DNA of 64,000 nt. Origin: Bacteroides sp. 214. Lineage in GTDB: Bacteria > Bacteroidota > Bacteroidia > Bacteroidales > Bacteroidaceae. The translations under genes and the position numbers were made by a program. Positions 35,459 through 46,300 of the stretch are shown here, piece by piece. Position 1 is the first letter of the stretch, and every line of letters starts with the position of its first letter. The notes beneath the pieces were generated by a model, which ran no database searches, was not told the DNA's origin, and saw nothing but the letters and a program-made list of their open reading frames with translations. The stretch lies in contig NZ_QVML01000003.1 of NCBI RefSeq assembly GCF_010501015.1, positions 1 through 64,000 on the forward strand, written 5' to 3'.

Positions 35459-35907
35459 AAGTCATAGAGTCCGCACATACCCTATAATAGTAAATATTAT
35501 TTATACCAAAAAACTTCTTGCAAATCACCACTTGCAAATGCAGCATTTGTCGTAACCGAAATGCTGCATTTCGATTAAGCGGTTTGCTGCATTTCGAAGT
35601 CATCAAATGCAGCATTTACAAAAAGCCTCTTACAGCACCTCCTAAAAGGGATTATTTGTAAACAATTCGCGATTTCCGCAAATTTGTTTACAACAAGGAG
35701 TTAAGATAATAATTTACATGTTTGGCCAAAATCCACAAGCTGATTCAAGAAGTGTATATTAAAAGCTAAATCCCACAAAACGTTTAACTAAAAAGAGGTA
35801 TTTCTTCAATTTCTTTCACTTTTTGCAGATTTGACAAGTTGTTTTGCAGATATGCCAACACTTTTGCTCTGTGTTATCTTATTTTTGATACACAAATAAA
35901 CGGGAGC
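35459..35907. other. Intergenic region with repeat E copy 2
   Basis: 449 bp. It contains repeat E copy 2 (35490-35720). From 35721 to 35907 I see an AT-rich stretch with a -7-like TATTTTTG (35880-35887) 20 nt before the next start, and nothing else definite. Confidence 0.6.
35490..35720. repeat. Dispersed repeat E, copy 2, with a 23-bp phased array
   Basis: Aligns with 5584-5815 along its full length. The word CAGCATTT/CTGCATTT begins at 35541, 35564, 35587 and 35610, again exactly 23 bp apart, with the same order of fillers as copy 1. So the whole 231-bp unit was copied, and the array spacing was conserved while single bases changed. Confidence 0.75.
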
Positions 35908-36219
35908 ATGAAGCATACTTATCTTTATAATCAAACCGAAAAGGAAACCCTTTGTTGGGTATATCTGCTGGAGCTGAAAAACAAATCCTTTTCTATATGC
36001 TATACACGTAACCTTTACAGGGAGCTACAGAGCCTCTCGAAGAGTATTCGCCTGGTGTTTTACCGCAGTTTCACCAATATAACCGATGGAATTGCCTACA
36101 AACTTCTTTTAGAAAACCTATCGCCTACAAGCATATATTACGTTATCACTGCACACAATCCTCTAAATGAAGATTTGCGCAAAGATTTTATCAACGAAAG
36201 CGAAGGAAAACAAAACTAA
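35908..36219 (+). CDS. Small protein resembling a degenerate GIY-YIG domain
   Basis: 103 residues from ATG 35908, preceded by CGGGAG; the frame extends upstream to 35839 but the added part covers the promoter. The sequence follows a GIY-YIG fold pattern: WVYLLELKNKSFSICYT (VYLL for GIY, SICYT for YIG), NLYREL, LVFYRSF, and later NPLNEDL. The YIG glycine is Cys31 and the catalytic Glu position appears to be Lys65, so nuclease activity is doubtful. I see the pattern; the family call is inference without a search. It is 80 bp upstream of the DUF3575 gene and may belong to the adhesin cluster. Confidence 0.5.
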   Translation: MKHTYLYNQTEKETLCWVYLLELKNKSFSICYTRNLYRELQSLSKSIRLVFYRSFTNITDGIAYKLLLENLSPTSIYYVITAHNPLNEDLRKDFINESEGKQN

Positions 36220-36299
36220 TAAATCTAAAAAACAGCGATGAAATGGATATGAAAATCAAATCAATGAATAGAAAACATCTACATTTTAACACCAACAAC

Positions 36300-37334
36300 A
36301 TGAGAAACAAAATTTATGTGGTTTGCTTGCTGCTACTACAAGCATTAGTCGCTTTTCCTCAAGACGACAATGAAGCGCAACAAACCGGAACACGCTTCTC
36401 CTTCAAGTTCTTACCCGAGAATGACATCTTTTATGTTCCTTCGTGGAATAACGGACAAGAATTGGAGAAACTTTGCGAACTTATCTCTCAGCACGATAAG
36501 AAGATAGCAAATGGGGAAATACCGATACAAGTAACAGGTTATTGTACTTCGCTTAGCGAAGAGACAGAAAACCTAAAAATGGCAAAAACACGATCAAACC
36601 GTGTAAAAACTGAATTGATTCTGCGTGCCAATATGCGCGAAGAAAACTTCAGAACAACCAACCATGCCACAAACTATAATGGCATGAAAGATGTGGTGAT
36701 TGTGTCCATTACCATCCCGAAGAAAAAACAGGAAGTGGTAGTGAAAGAGGTAAAACGCGAAGCAGAACCACCCAAAGAAGAAAAGAAAGAAGTGATTACG
36801 GTAGTTACAGAAGAAACAATCGAAACACCGATGGAACTTCCCAAGGTAAAAAGCAACTATGCGCAACTAAATCTGCACTTCAACCTATTGCATTGGCTCA
36901 CACTTACACCCGATTTGGGTTTGGAACTAACCCTCAACCAACAGCTTACGCTCTTGGTACGTGGTACTTACACAGATTGGTCGTGGAAAGACGACGAACG
37001 TAGTTTCTACTTCTGGCGATTGAACCCCGAAGTGCGTTACTACTGGAAGCCACAGCGCAGTTTCTACACCGGTGCCGAATTTCATACCGGTTCATTCGAT
37101 ATAAAGCTAAACGATACCGGACGCAAGGGCGACTTCATTGGTGGAGGTTTAACCTTCGGGTATGTACTATATGTAAACAACTCATTGGCTTTCGACTTCA
37201 ATCTTGGTCTGGGTTATACAAAGTTGGATTATGACAAGTATGTACTCAAGGGCTATAACGTGGAATCACGCAAGCGTAACGTGTGGGGACCTACCCAAGC
37301 GGGCGTATCACTGGTATGGAAGATTTGTAAGTAA
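36300..37334 (+). CDS. DUF3575-type outer membrane beta-barrel protein
   Basis: 344 residues from ATG 36300 (a frame from 36243 is open but lacks a signal peptide start). Signal peptide residues 1-21. Residues about 30-140 form a periplasmic OmpA-like segment (IQVTGYCTS, KTRSNRVKTEL). A charged Lys/Glu/Pro/Val linker follows (about 145-185). The C-terminal 150 residues are a small beta-barrel of the DUF3575 kind (YAQLNLHFNLLHWLTLTP, GGGLTFGYVLY). In Bacteroidota, DUF3575 proteins often sit beside genes for surface fibres. Here it precedes the giant adhesin by 23 bp, so they are surely co-transcribed. Confidence 0.75.
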   Translation: MRNKIYVVCLLLLQALVAFPQDDNEAQQTGTRFSFKFLPENDIFYVPSWNNGQELEKLCELISQHDKKIANGEIPIQVTGYCTSLSEETENLKMAKTRSNRVKTELILRANMREENFRTTNHATNYNGMKDVVIVSITIPKKKQEVVVKEVKREAEPPKEEKKEVITVVTEETIETPMELPKVKSNYAQLNLHFNLLHWLTLTPDLGLELTLNQQLTLLVRGTYTDWSWKDDERSFYFWRLNPEVRYYWKPQRSFYTGAEFHTGSFDIKLNDTGRKGDFIGGGLTFGYVLYVNNSLAFDFNLGLGYTKLDYDKYVLKGYNVESRKRNVWGPTQAGVSLVWKICK

Positions 37335-37357
37335 TAGTAATATAAAACAAGATAATC

Positions 37358-40300
37358 ATGAAAAAGAATTACGCAATGATCGAACGGTTAACTAGAGGTT
37401 GCCGAGCGACGAACATAAAGAAGCGATGGTTGCTTCTGGTAATAGCAACAATTTGTATGTTGGGGGGGACTCAACAGGTGAGGGCAATTACACTATATGA
37501 AACAGGGAAAGTCACTATGCCCGTGTTTACTTATCCCTCGGAAGTAAATCAAGAAGGTTATATAACACTGTCCATCCCGGTTTATGAGGACGATAATAAC
37601 CAAAGTTGGGTAGCAAAACAAAGTAATAAAGACTATCCCTATTTAACAGTGAATGCGACCAAATTCTTCGAATTCTATGTCGAAGATGGTCATGGGAAAA
37701 CAGATGGACATAAGACTGTGATGGTAAAAGTGAGGCCCACATCAGCCGGAGCAGGAAGGATTTCGATAATTACAAAAAACGGCACAAGTGCTAGACTAAC
37801 TAATACGAGTACATTTGCCGAGTATGAAATAGTATCTACACCCCAAAGCGGTTATCTATACACAATGATGCAAGTAAGAGTCTATCCCAGTACAGAAGAA
37901 AACTGCACCTTTAAGTTATGGATTACTACCAAAGAAACAGATACAAATGCTGGGATAACAATCCGCAACCAACGAGAAGGAGTTGAGTATGCATTCCCAA
38001 GTACACGCAAATTGTATATCCCAACAGTTTCAACAACTCCTACTTTTACATCGACATGGGAATTTTCATCTTCAAAAAAGATGAACTTAACAGGAAAGAT
38101 TACAGGAATTGAAAAAGATACTTATTCAGCTTATGCACTTGCCTATGCTAAATGGGATGGAAATAATAATTATGAAAAAATGACCTACCCTAATGGAGCT
38201 ATAAGTAGTAAATTTGAGGTTACTCTAGATGATTCAAATACGGATAAAGATAAAACCAAGACTATCAGGTACTACTGGCGACAAGATGTAGAAGAAAGAT
38301 ATAGTCCGCTGTATATAGAGAAATACTCATGCAATGCTATAATTCCGGCATACAATCAAGCAAAAGGTATCAATGGTAGCTATAATCAAACATCCGGAAT
38401 AATTACCCTAAGCTGGACAGTAGATACTTCCACTCACTCGAACTCAAACAAGTTTGTTTCGAAAGCCCTTGGAGGAGATTTCCATGTGCAACGCGCTACC
38501 AACTCTCTTTTTAATCAAGAAGTAAAAGATTATACAGTTCCTTTTGTTGCAAATAAAACAAGTTACACCTTAAGTGATACGATAGCCGGTTTGTCAAATA
38601 ACGGAACTTTCCATTATCGCATCAGACGTACACTTCCTACATCATGGAGCACAAGCAACTGGGATAATAACTTTTATTCTAGCGGAACAGTTACAGGCAT
38701 TAGTGTTGCCAAACACGCAACCGTTTCAAGTCCTAAGCTGGTTGTTGATAAAGAAAGGTCAGAAGTAGTCATTACATGGACCGCCAACAAAAACTATTGG
38801 AGTTCCGGTTCTAAACTTATTATCAGAAAATATAATGTAACGACAAAGAATTCGCTCGATATAGAGTTGACCGAAACCCAGTTCAACAGCGGCACATATA
38901 CAGATCAGGCTTTAACGGCATGCAACGAATACACTTATCAGATTTTTGTGAAGCCAGGTCTAACATTCTTCGAAACGCAAACAGCTATTAATATCTCAGG
39001 AAGTGCTATTGTTGAGGATATTGGCAATATTCAGGAGTTTAAAGCTTCCAAAGGCTATTTTTCCGACCGCGTTACATTAGAGTGGACAGCAATAGGTTCG
39101 TTTAACGAATTTATCATCAAACGCATGGAGTATGGCGAAACAGAAGGCAAACAGATTGGTACTGTATCGGCAACACTAAGCGAAACTTATAGTTTTGACG
39201 ACGACAAAGGCATAGCCGGCGTTTATTATACCTATAGTATTATAGGAACTGCTAACTGTAACAATGTCATGCTTAAAACGCCAGAGAAAAAGGCTATTGG
39301 CTTCCGCACACCCACTGGAAATATTTATGGTCGCGTAACCTTCTCAAGTGGGCAGCCTGTAGGCAATGTAGAGATTCGTCTCAACTCCGAACTGGATTTA
39401 GGCAAAAGTATAAAACTAACAAACAGTACTGTTTTGCAAGTGCCCGAGATGAGCAGCCTCTCTAACGACAACTTTACTTTCCAAACTTGGGCGATGTCGG
39501 AAAGCGCAACGAAGCCTACCAGTATGGTTCTGTTCAGTAAAGCAGGACAGTATGAAGTTGGATTCAACAACAGCGGAGACCTCTATTTCACTGCGGGAAC
39601 GGCAACAGTTAGCGCTCCGTACAAGTACGTAAAAAATGAGTTTATACATATATCGGCTATTAAGAAAGAACAAACGCTGAAGATCTATTTAGATACGATT
39701 CCACTTGTAGAAGAGATAAAGAGCGGAGTTACCCCCGTTGCTACACTAGATACGCTTTATTTGGGAAGTAACGAGACCAGAAACAAATTTATTGGTTACT
39801 TGGATGAAGTTCGTATATGGAATCGCGCGCTCGAATTTGACGAAATCAAGAGAGATTACAGCCGCCTTATCGTTGGGAACGAAACAGATATCATCGCTTA
39901 CTATCGTTTTGATGAAACAATGGCAAACGAATTCTATGACATTTCGTACAAACGCACCAAGTATAACGAAAATCACGGTATAATTAAAGGAGGTACTACC
40001 GACACCCGTTCCTCCAAAGTTCCCGAAAATCTGGGACTGAAAGGTATTACCGACAACTCGGGTGACTACTACATAAACGGAGTTCCTTACGAAGGAAATG
40101 GTACCCAATATAAAGTTATCCCCTGGAAAGGTACGCATCAATTTGACCCCGAGTATCGTCTGCGCAACCTAAGCGATAGCGAACAAACTGTAGAAGCCAA
40201 TTTTACCAACAAATCATCTTTCAATGTATCGGGTGAAATCTGTTACGAAAACACAAACATTCCTGTACAGGGAGTTACTTTTAAAATAGATGGAACTTAC

Positions 40301-43300
40301 GTGAGCGACGGTAAAGGTGGTATGGCACAAAGCAACACAAAGGGAGAATTCAATATTGAGGTACCCGTAGGTGTGCACACCGTGCAGGCAATAAAGGATG
40401 GGCATACGTTCAATAACGATGGTTTGATACAGTTTGAGGGGAAAGACATCAACTACCAAGACCACAGAAGTGGTATTGAAATATGGGACATAACCAAGGT
40501 TCGATTCATTGGTCGTGTAGCAGGTGGGGCGGTAGAAGAGTCTTTCAAAGTAGGGCATTCTCTCTCGACAAACAATCTAGGAGATAATTTGGTTATAAAG
40601 TTAGCATTCATTGATGGCGATAAATTTGATCCGGATAACATTCCGAAATCAACATTTATAGAGCATCTCTTACCATCTAACAAGAAGAACGAAACACCGA
40701 AGAAAACAAAAATAGAGTATGAAGAAAAGGCTATCTACATCTATCCTGACGAGGGAACTGGTGAGTTCTTTGTAGATCTTATTCCTCATAGGTTTAAAAT
40801 TGAATCGGTTTCGGCACTAGGACATGAAAACAATATCCTGAAAGAATCGACTTCAACACCTACTCTTAATTTACAGAACTGCATTGTAGAAATGGATGAA
40901 GTATACGAATATATGGATTCCGTCAATAATGAAGCATATAGCGATACGGTGAAATACCACTATAAAGAACAATTCATCAAACGTGTACCAATGGAGATTG
41001 ATTTCTATCAGGTCAATAAGAAAGGAAGTAGGACAAAATACTTCGGCGAAGAAGAGATAGAGTTCACCAATCTGTTTGGCGACGCATACACTGTTCCTAT
41101 TTATGCAAACGACAAATATTTGTTTAGCGACAACAATGGTAGTATTCCTGTATTCCTGCAAGGACATCAATACAACTATGTTGCCACAGCTTCGGAAGTA
41201 TATAGATATAATGGCAGTTTAGACATCAAAGATGAGGACAGAGTACCTTGCGTAGATGGTTCGCTGGTTGTTATCAATAAGATTGCGACAGAAAGCACAG
41301 AAATATCTATCCGTCTCAACTCAAAAGGTCATGCTTTCTACTCGTTTGTTGCAGGCGTTCCCGACATGGGTAGTTCGGCTACGAACTCATTTTCTGCTCA
41401 AATAAAACTTACCAACAATGAGAAAAGCTCTTGGACGTTTGAGGGTAAAGAAATGATGAATGCCTATACCATTGGCTCAAAGTCCAAAGGAAGCGATTTT
41501 GTAACCGAAGGTCCTAAACAATTAATTACCGTACTGCGCGACCCACCGGGAAGCAACAGCTACGCATATCTGGAAAAGGGTACCGTTATTACTTCTACCT
41601 CTACCAGTAAGCATGGCGTAAAACAAACCGGCGAAGAAGATATACGTGCAGTGATAAGCCCCGAATTTAAATCAGCGGCAGGCACACCGTTCTTTATGAC
41701 AATTACAGAGATAAAGACAGACAATAGCGTAGGTGGTATTGTAGAGCACGAACAATCTTCGTATGACGGAGAAACGACCACCAAGAGAACAACTCTGACA
41801 ACACGTTTTGAAACCAGTAGCGACCCGCTCTACGTAGGACGTGACGGCGACGTGTTGATTGGTAACTCCACCAATATTGTATATGGAATGTGCGATGCGT
41901 ACATTATTGTAGACAAATCGTACGAGATGACTTCTACCGATGATTTGGTTATGGAAGCCGACAATTATAAACTAATTCGCCGTTCTTCTTACAACTCGGA
42001 TGTACAGTTCAAAACAATGTTTGCTTATCCACAAGTACATATAGAGAACCGACTGATTCCCGAATTGGTAGATTTGAAAAACAGTTACCTGCAGTATGGA
42101 ACGCAATGGACACCAGATGTTGCACAGAAATATGCTAACGACAATGGTGAAACCGTATATGTTTCGTACTTATCTCGTGAAGATGAAAACTTCGGGAAAA
42201 GCAATAATGATGAAGAAGCATTCAGCAATGCCAATAAAACAGTCATAAAGCAAGATGGGCCAAGCTATCGCATCTATTATCCGGAACAAATGCCAAAAGC
42301 GCAACAAAATGATACCATCTTCCAGATTTGTTCTTCAATACAGAACTGGTACAACTTGTTGGCACAAAACGAACGCTCTAAACTCAGAGCCACCAAGATG
42401 CATCAAAATTACAGCTTCCATGCCGGTTCGTTAGTTGAATACTCGGAAGAGTACTCGTTCGAAACCGAAACAACCTACGAATACGACTATTTTGTAGGAG
42501 CCAGTGCCATATTAGAGCTAGGTGCTACATTTAATGGCGTAGGTTTCAAAACAACATTCAGAGAAGGAGGCTTTGAGCAAGGCGCTTCCTCTACCTCAAA
42601 CGCAACGGAGAATACTCGTAAAGAGGGATTCGTACTTGCCGAGAACGGAGATGATGACTATCTCACGGTAGACGTTCTTTACGAGGAATCTGAAAATCTT
42701 TATGAAAAAGATGCAACGGGTCTAACCGATTTTGCGAAAGGACCATTTGTATACCGCACACGCGGCGGGGTAACATCGTGTCCGTACGAGCCGGTACGCT
42801 ATACCAAGTATTACCAACCGGGCACTGTCTTAGATCAAGCCACTGTACAGTTGGAAGTTCCGGTATTGAGTTCAAACCTCACATCAGTTGTGAATGTTCC
42901 TCAATCACGTCCTGCTGTATTCACGTTATATTTGGAGAATCAGTCGGAGGCGAAAGAAGATAACTATTTCACACTTGCCGTATTGGATGGTAGTAATCCA
43001 TATGGTGCCAAGTTATCTATCGATGGACAAGCATTGACCAGTTCGGGTCGTGCCTTCCTCGTACCGTTTGGCGAACAATTAGTGAAGACTTTGGAATTCC
43101 GTGTAGGAGCCGACTCAATGCGTTATGAAAACGTACAGTTAATCCTGCGTTCCATCTGCCAGTACGACCCAACTGATTTTGTGGAAAACATTGCCGATAC
43201 GATCAGCTTATCAGCCTACTTTATACCGTCTTGTTCGGATGTTAACATCAAGACACCATTAGAGAACTTCATTGTAAACACTAAATCACCGAAAAAAGAC

Positions 43301-46300
43301 GATGTGTATCAGTTGCCAGTAGTGCTCGATGGTTTCGATGTAAACAACCAATCTTTGGATCGCATTGAAATACAGATGAAACAAGAAGACGAATCGGAAT
43401 GGTTTGCTGTACAAACCTATTTTACTAATCCTACAAGAATTAACAATCCGGATATGGAAGCTGAATTCGACCGAACGAAGTCTACCATTGAATACAACAT
43501 ACCAATGAACAGGTACGATTCAAGGTATCAGATAAGAGCTGTGAGTATTTGTGTAGACGGGCAAGATGAGATTTCTACCTTCTCGCAAATCGTAACAGGA
43601 ACGAAAGATACCGAACGTCCTAAATTATTCGGCACGCCACAACCAGCCAACGGCATATTGGATGTAGAGGGTGAAATTCGTATTGACTTCAACGAGACCA
43701 TCAAAGAAGGTGCTTTATCAAGGTATAATTTCCAAGTAACCGGAATTAAGAACGGATCTACAAAAACACACGGTGTATCCGTAGCATTCGATGGCATAAA
43801 CGATTATCTGGCAACCGAAGCCGAGCGCAACTTGGTGGATCGTGACCTCACGATTGAAATGTGGGTGTACCGCGAAAGAGGCACAGGAGCAGCCACACTC
43901 TTCAGTCACGGCAACATCAACAATTCATTAGAGTTTGGATTTACTGCCGATGACAAACTAACTGTACAAATGAATGGCACAACGCATGTCAGCAATACAC
44001 TTAGTTTTGAGACCGGCACACAATGGGCGCACGTAGCCATGGTGTATAACGCAACTAACGAAACTGTATCGCTTTTCTACAACGCTACCACTGTATTGAG
44101 TAAAGCAGCTGTTGGCAAGTATGAAGGTAATGGAATCTTTGAGTTTGGTCGCAGCATTAAATCCGCTTCCAACTTCTTCGAAGGCAAAATACATGAGGTT
44201 CGTTTGTGGGGCAAACAACTCACATCCAGTGATTTAAAAATCAATTGGCTAAGAATGTACTCGGGCTTAGAAAGCGGCATGATTGCTTACTACCCTATGC
44301 TGGAAGGAAAAGGAAATATGGTGTATGATAAAGTACGTGGAGCAAATGCAACAATGTATGCTGAATGGAGCACACAGGAGGGTAGAGCCATATCATTTGC
44401 AGGCGACGGAATTGTTATGATACCATCGGCAGAGATATCCAAAGAAATGGATTACACTATCGAACTTTGGTTCAATGCAGCTCCGGGACAGACCAACGCT
44501 ACTTTAGTAAGTAACGAAGTGCAACAAGCAGGTGCTACACTATCCAATACAAACCGTTTCTTCTTGGGATTCAATGAAAACGGCAAACTCACGTTCAGAA
44601 GTAACGAACGCGAAGAAATTATTGAAGATACGCAACAAACAGACCTGCGCGACAACAACTGGCACCACATTGCCATTAGTGTGAACCGCGTTACCCGCCG
44701 AATGGAAGCTTTCATTGACGGAGCGCTTATCAAGCAATTCAATATAGAAGGTATCGAAGGAATGAGTGCAGACCAAGTAACCATTGGTGGAACACGCATC
44801 CTTGAGGGTATGACACTTGCCGGTACCCAAAATCATTTCACTGGAATTATTGATGAAGTCCGTTTCTGGAATGGAGCCATGACAGAAGATTTAGTAAACA
44901 GTAATAACAACAGCCGCCTGAATGGCGATGAAATGGGATTGATTGGGTACTATCCGTTCGAAGAGTATAAAACAGAAAACAACATCACATCGGTTAGCTA
45001 TACATTGCAAAACAAAGCTGTTTCGGACGAAGCACCGAAAGCATCTACAGCTACTAAAGCGACCGAAACAAGTAAGACAGCTCCTATTAAGGATAGAGGA
45101 CCGGTAGAGAATCTGAAATATAGCTATGTCATCAGCGACAAATCCCTAATCATCAACTTGGATGAAGATATGGATGTAATTGAGAAATCTACCGTAACCT
45201 TCTCCGTAAAACAAGTTTTGGATATGTTTGGTAACGAGACTGTATCGCCCATTACTTGGAGCGCATACATTGACCGCAATCTATTGAAGTGGAGTACGGA
45301 TGAAATCAATCTATCAAAACAACGCAATGAACCACTCTCTTTCACTGCCGATGTAGTAAATAATGGCGGTTCCATCGAACGTTTTACGCTCGAAAATCTA
45401 CCGGTATGGCTTACAGCATCACCAATGACAGGTAGCATAAACCCAAAGGCTAAACAAACGATTAAGTTTACAGTGAACGAGGGTACAAACGTAGGTACCT
45501 ATCAGGAAATGGTATTTATGCTCAACAGCAAAGGAGTATCTGAGGCTCTACCTGTAAATCTTCGTGTGAAAGGTGAAATACCCGAGTGGACAGTAAACCC
45601 AGCAGATTATGAATACAGTATGTCTGTATTTGGCAAGCTACGTATCAACAATATCTTCTCTTCGGATGCAGAAGATATATTCGCAGCCTTTATTAACGGC
45701 AAGTGTGTGGGCGTAGCAACCAATAAGTATCAAGATAAAACCAACACATGGTATGCCTTCCTAACGGTATATGGTAACAAAGAGATGGTTGATGCCGAAG
45801 TAGAATTCCGTATTTGGGATGCCGGAACAGGTATTATTTATGGTGCGGAAACTACACAAGCAATTAGTTTCAAGAATCAAAAAATATATGGAACAGCAGA
45901 GAATCCGCTTATTTTCGATAGCAGCAATCTGGTGTACCAGAATATTAAGTTGAATAAAGGATGGAACTGGATATCATTTAACGTAACCAACAACGCGTTA
46001 AACGATGTACAAACCACGTTGCAAAATTCCACATGGACAGCCAACGATATTGTGAAAAACGAAAACTACTTTGATTCGTACTCGGCAGTGTCGAAAACAT
46101 GGACAGGAACATTGAGCAACAATGGAGGTTTCAACAATACATCCATGTATATGCTGAATAGCGGCAACAACCAAATGTTAAGCATTATAGGCGAAACGGT
46201 GAATGTAAAAAACACACCTGTTGCTGTAAAGGGGAATAAATGGAACTACATTAGCTACCTGCCAAGCGTAAATATGAAAATAGACGATGCATTGGCCGAT

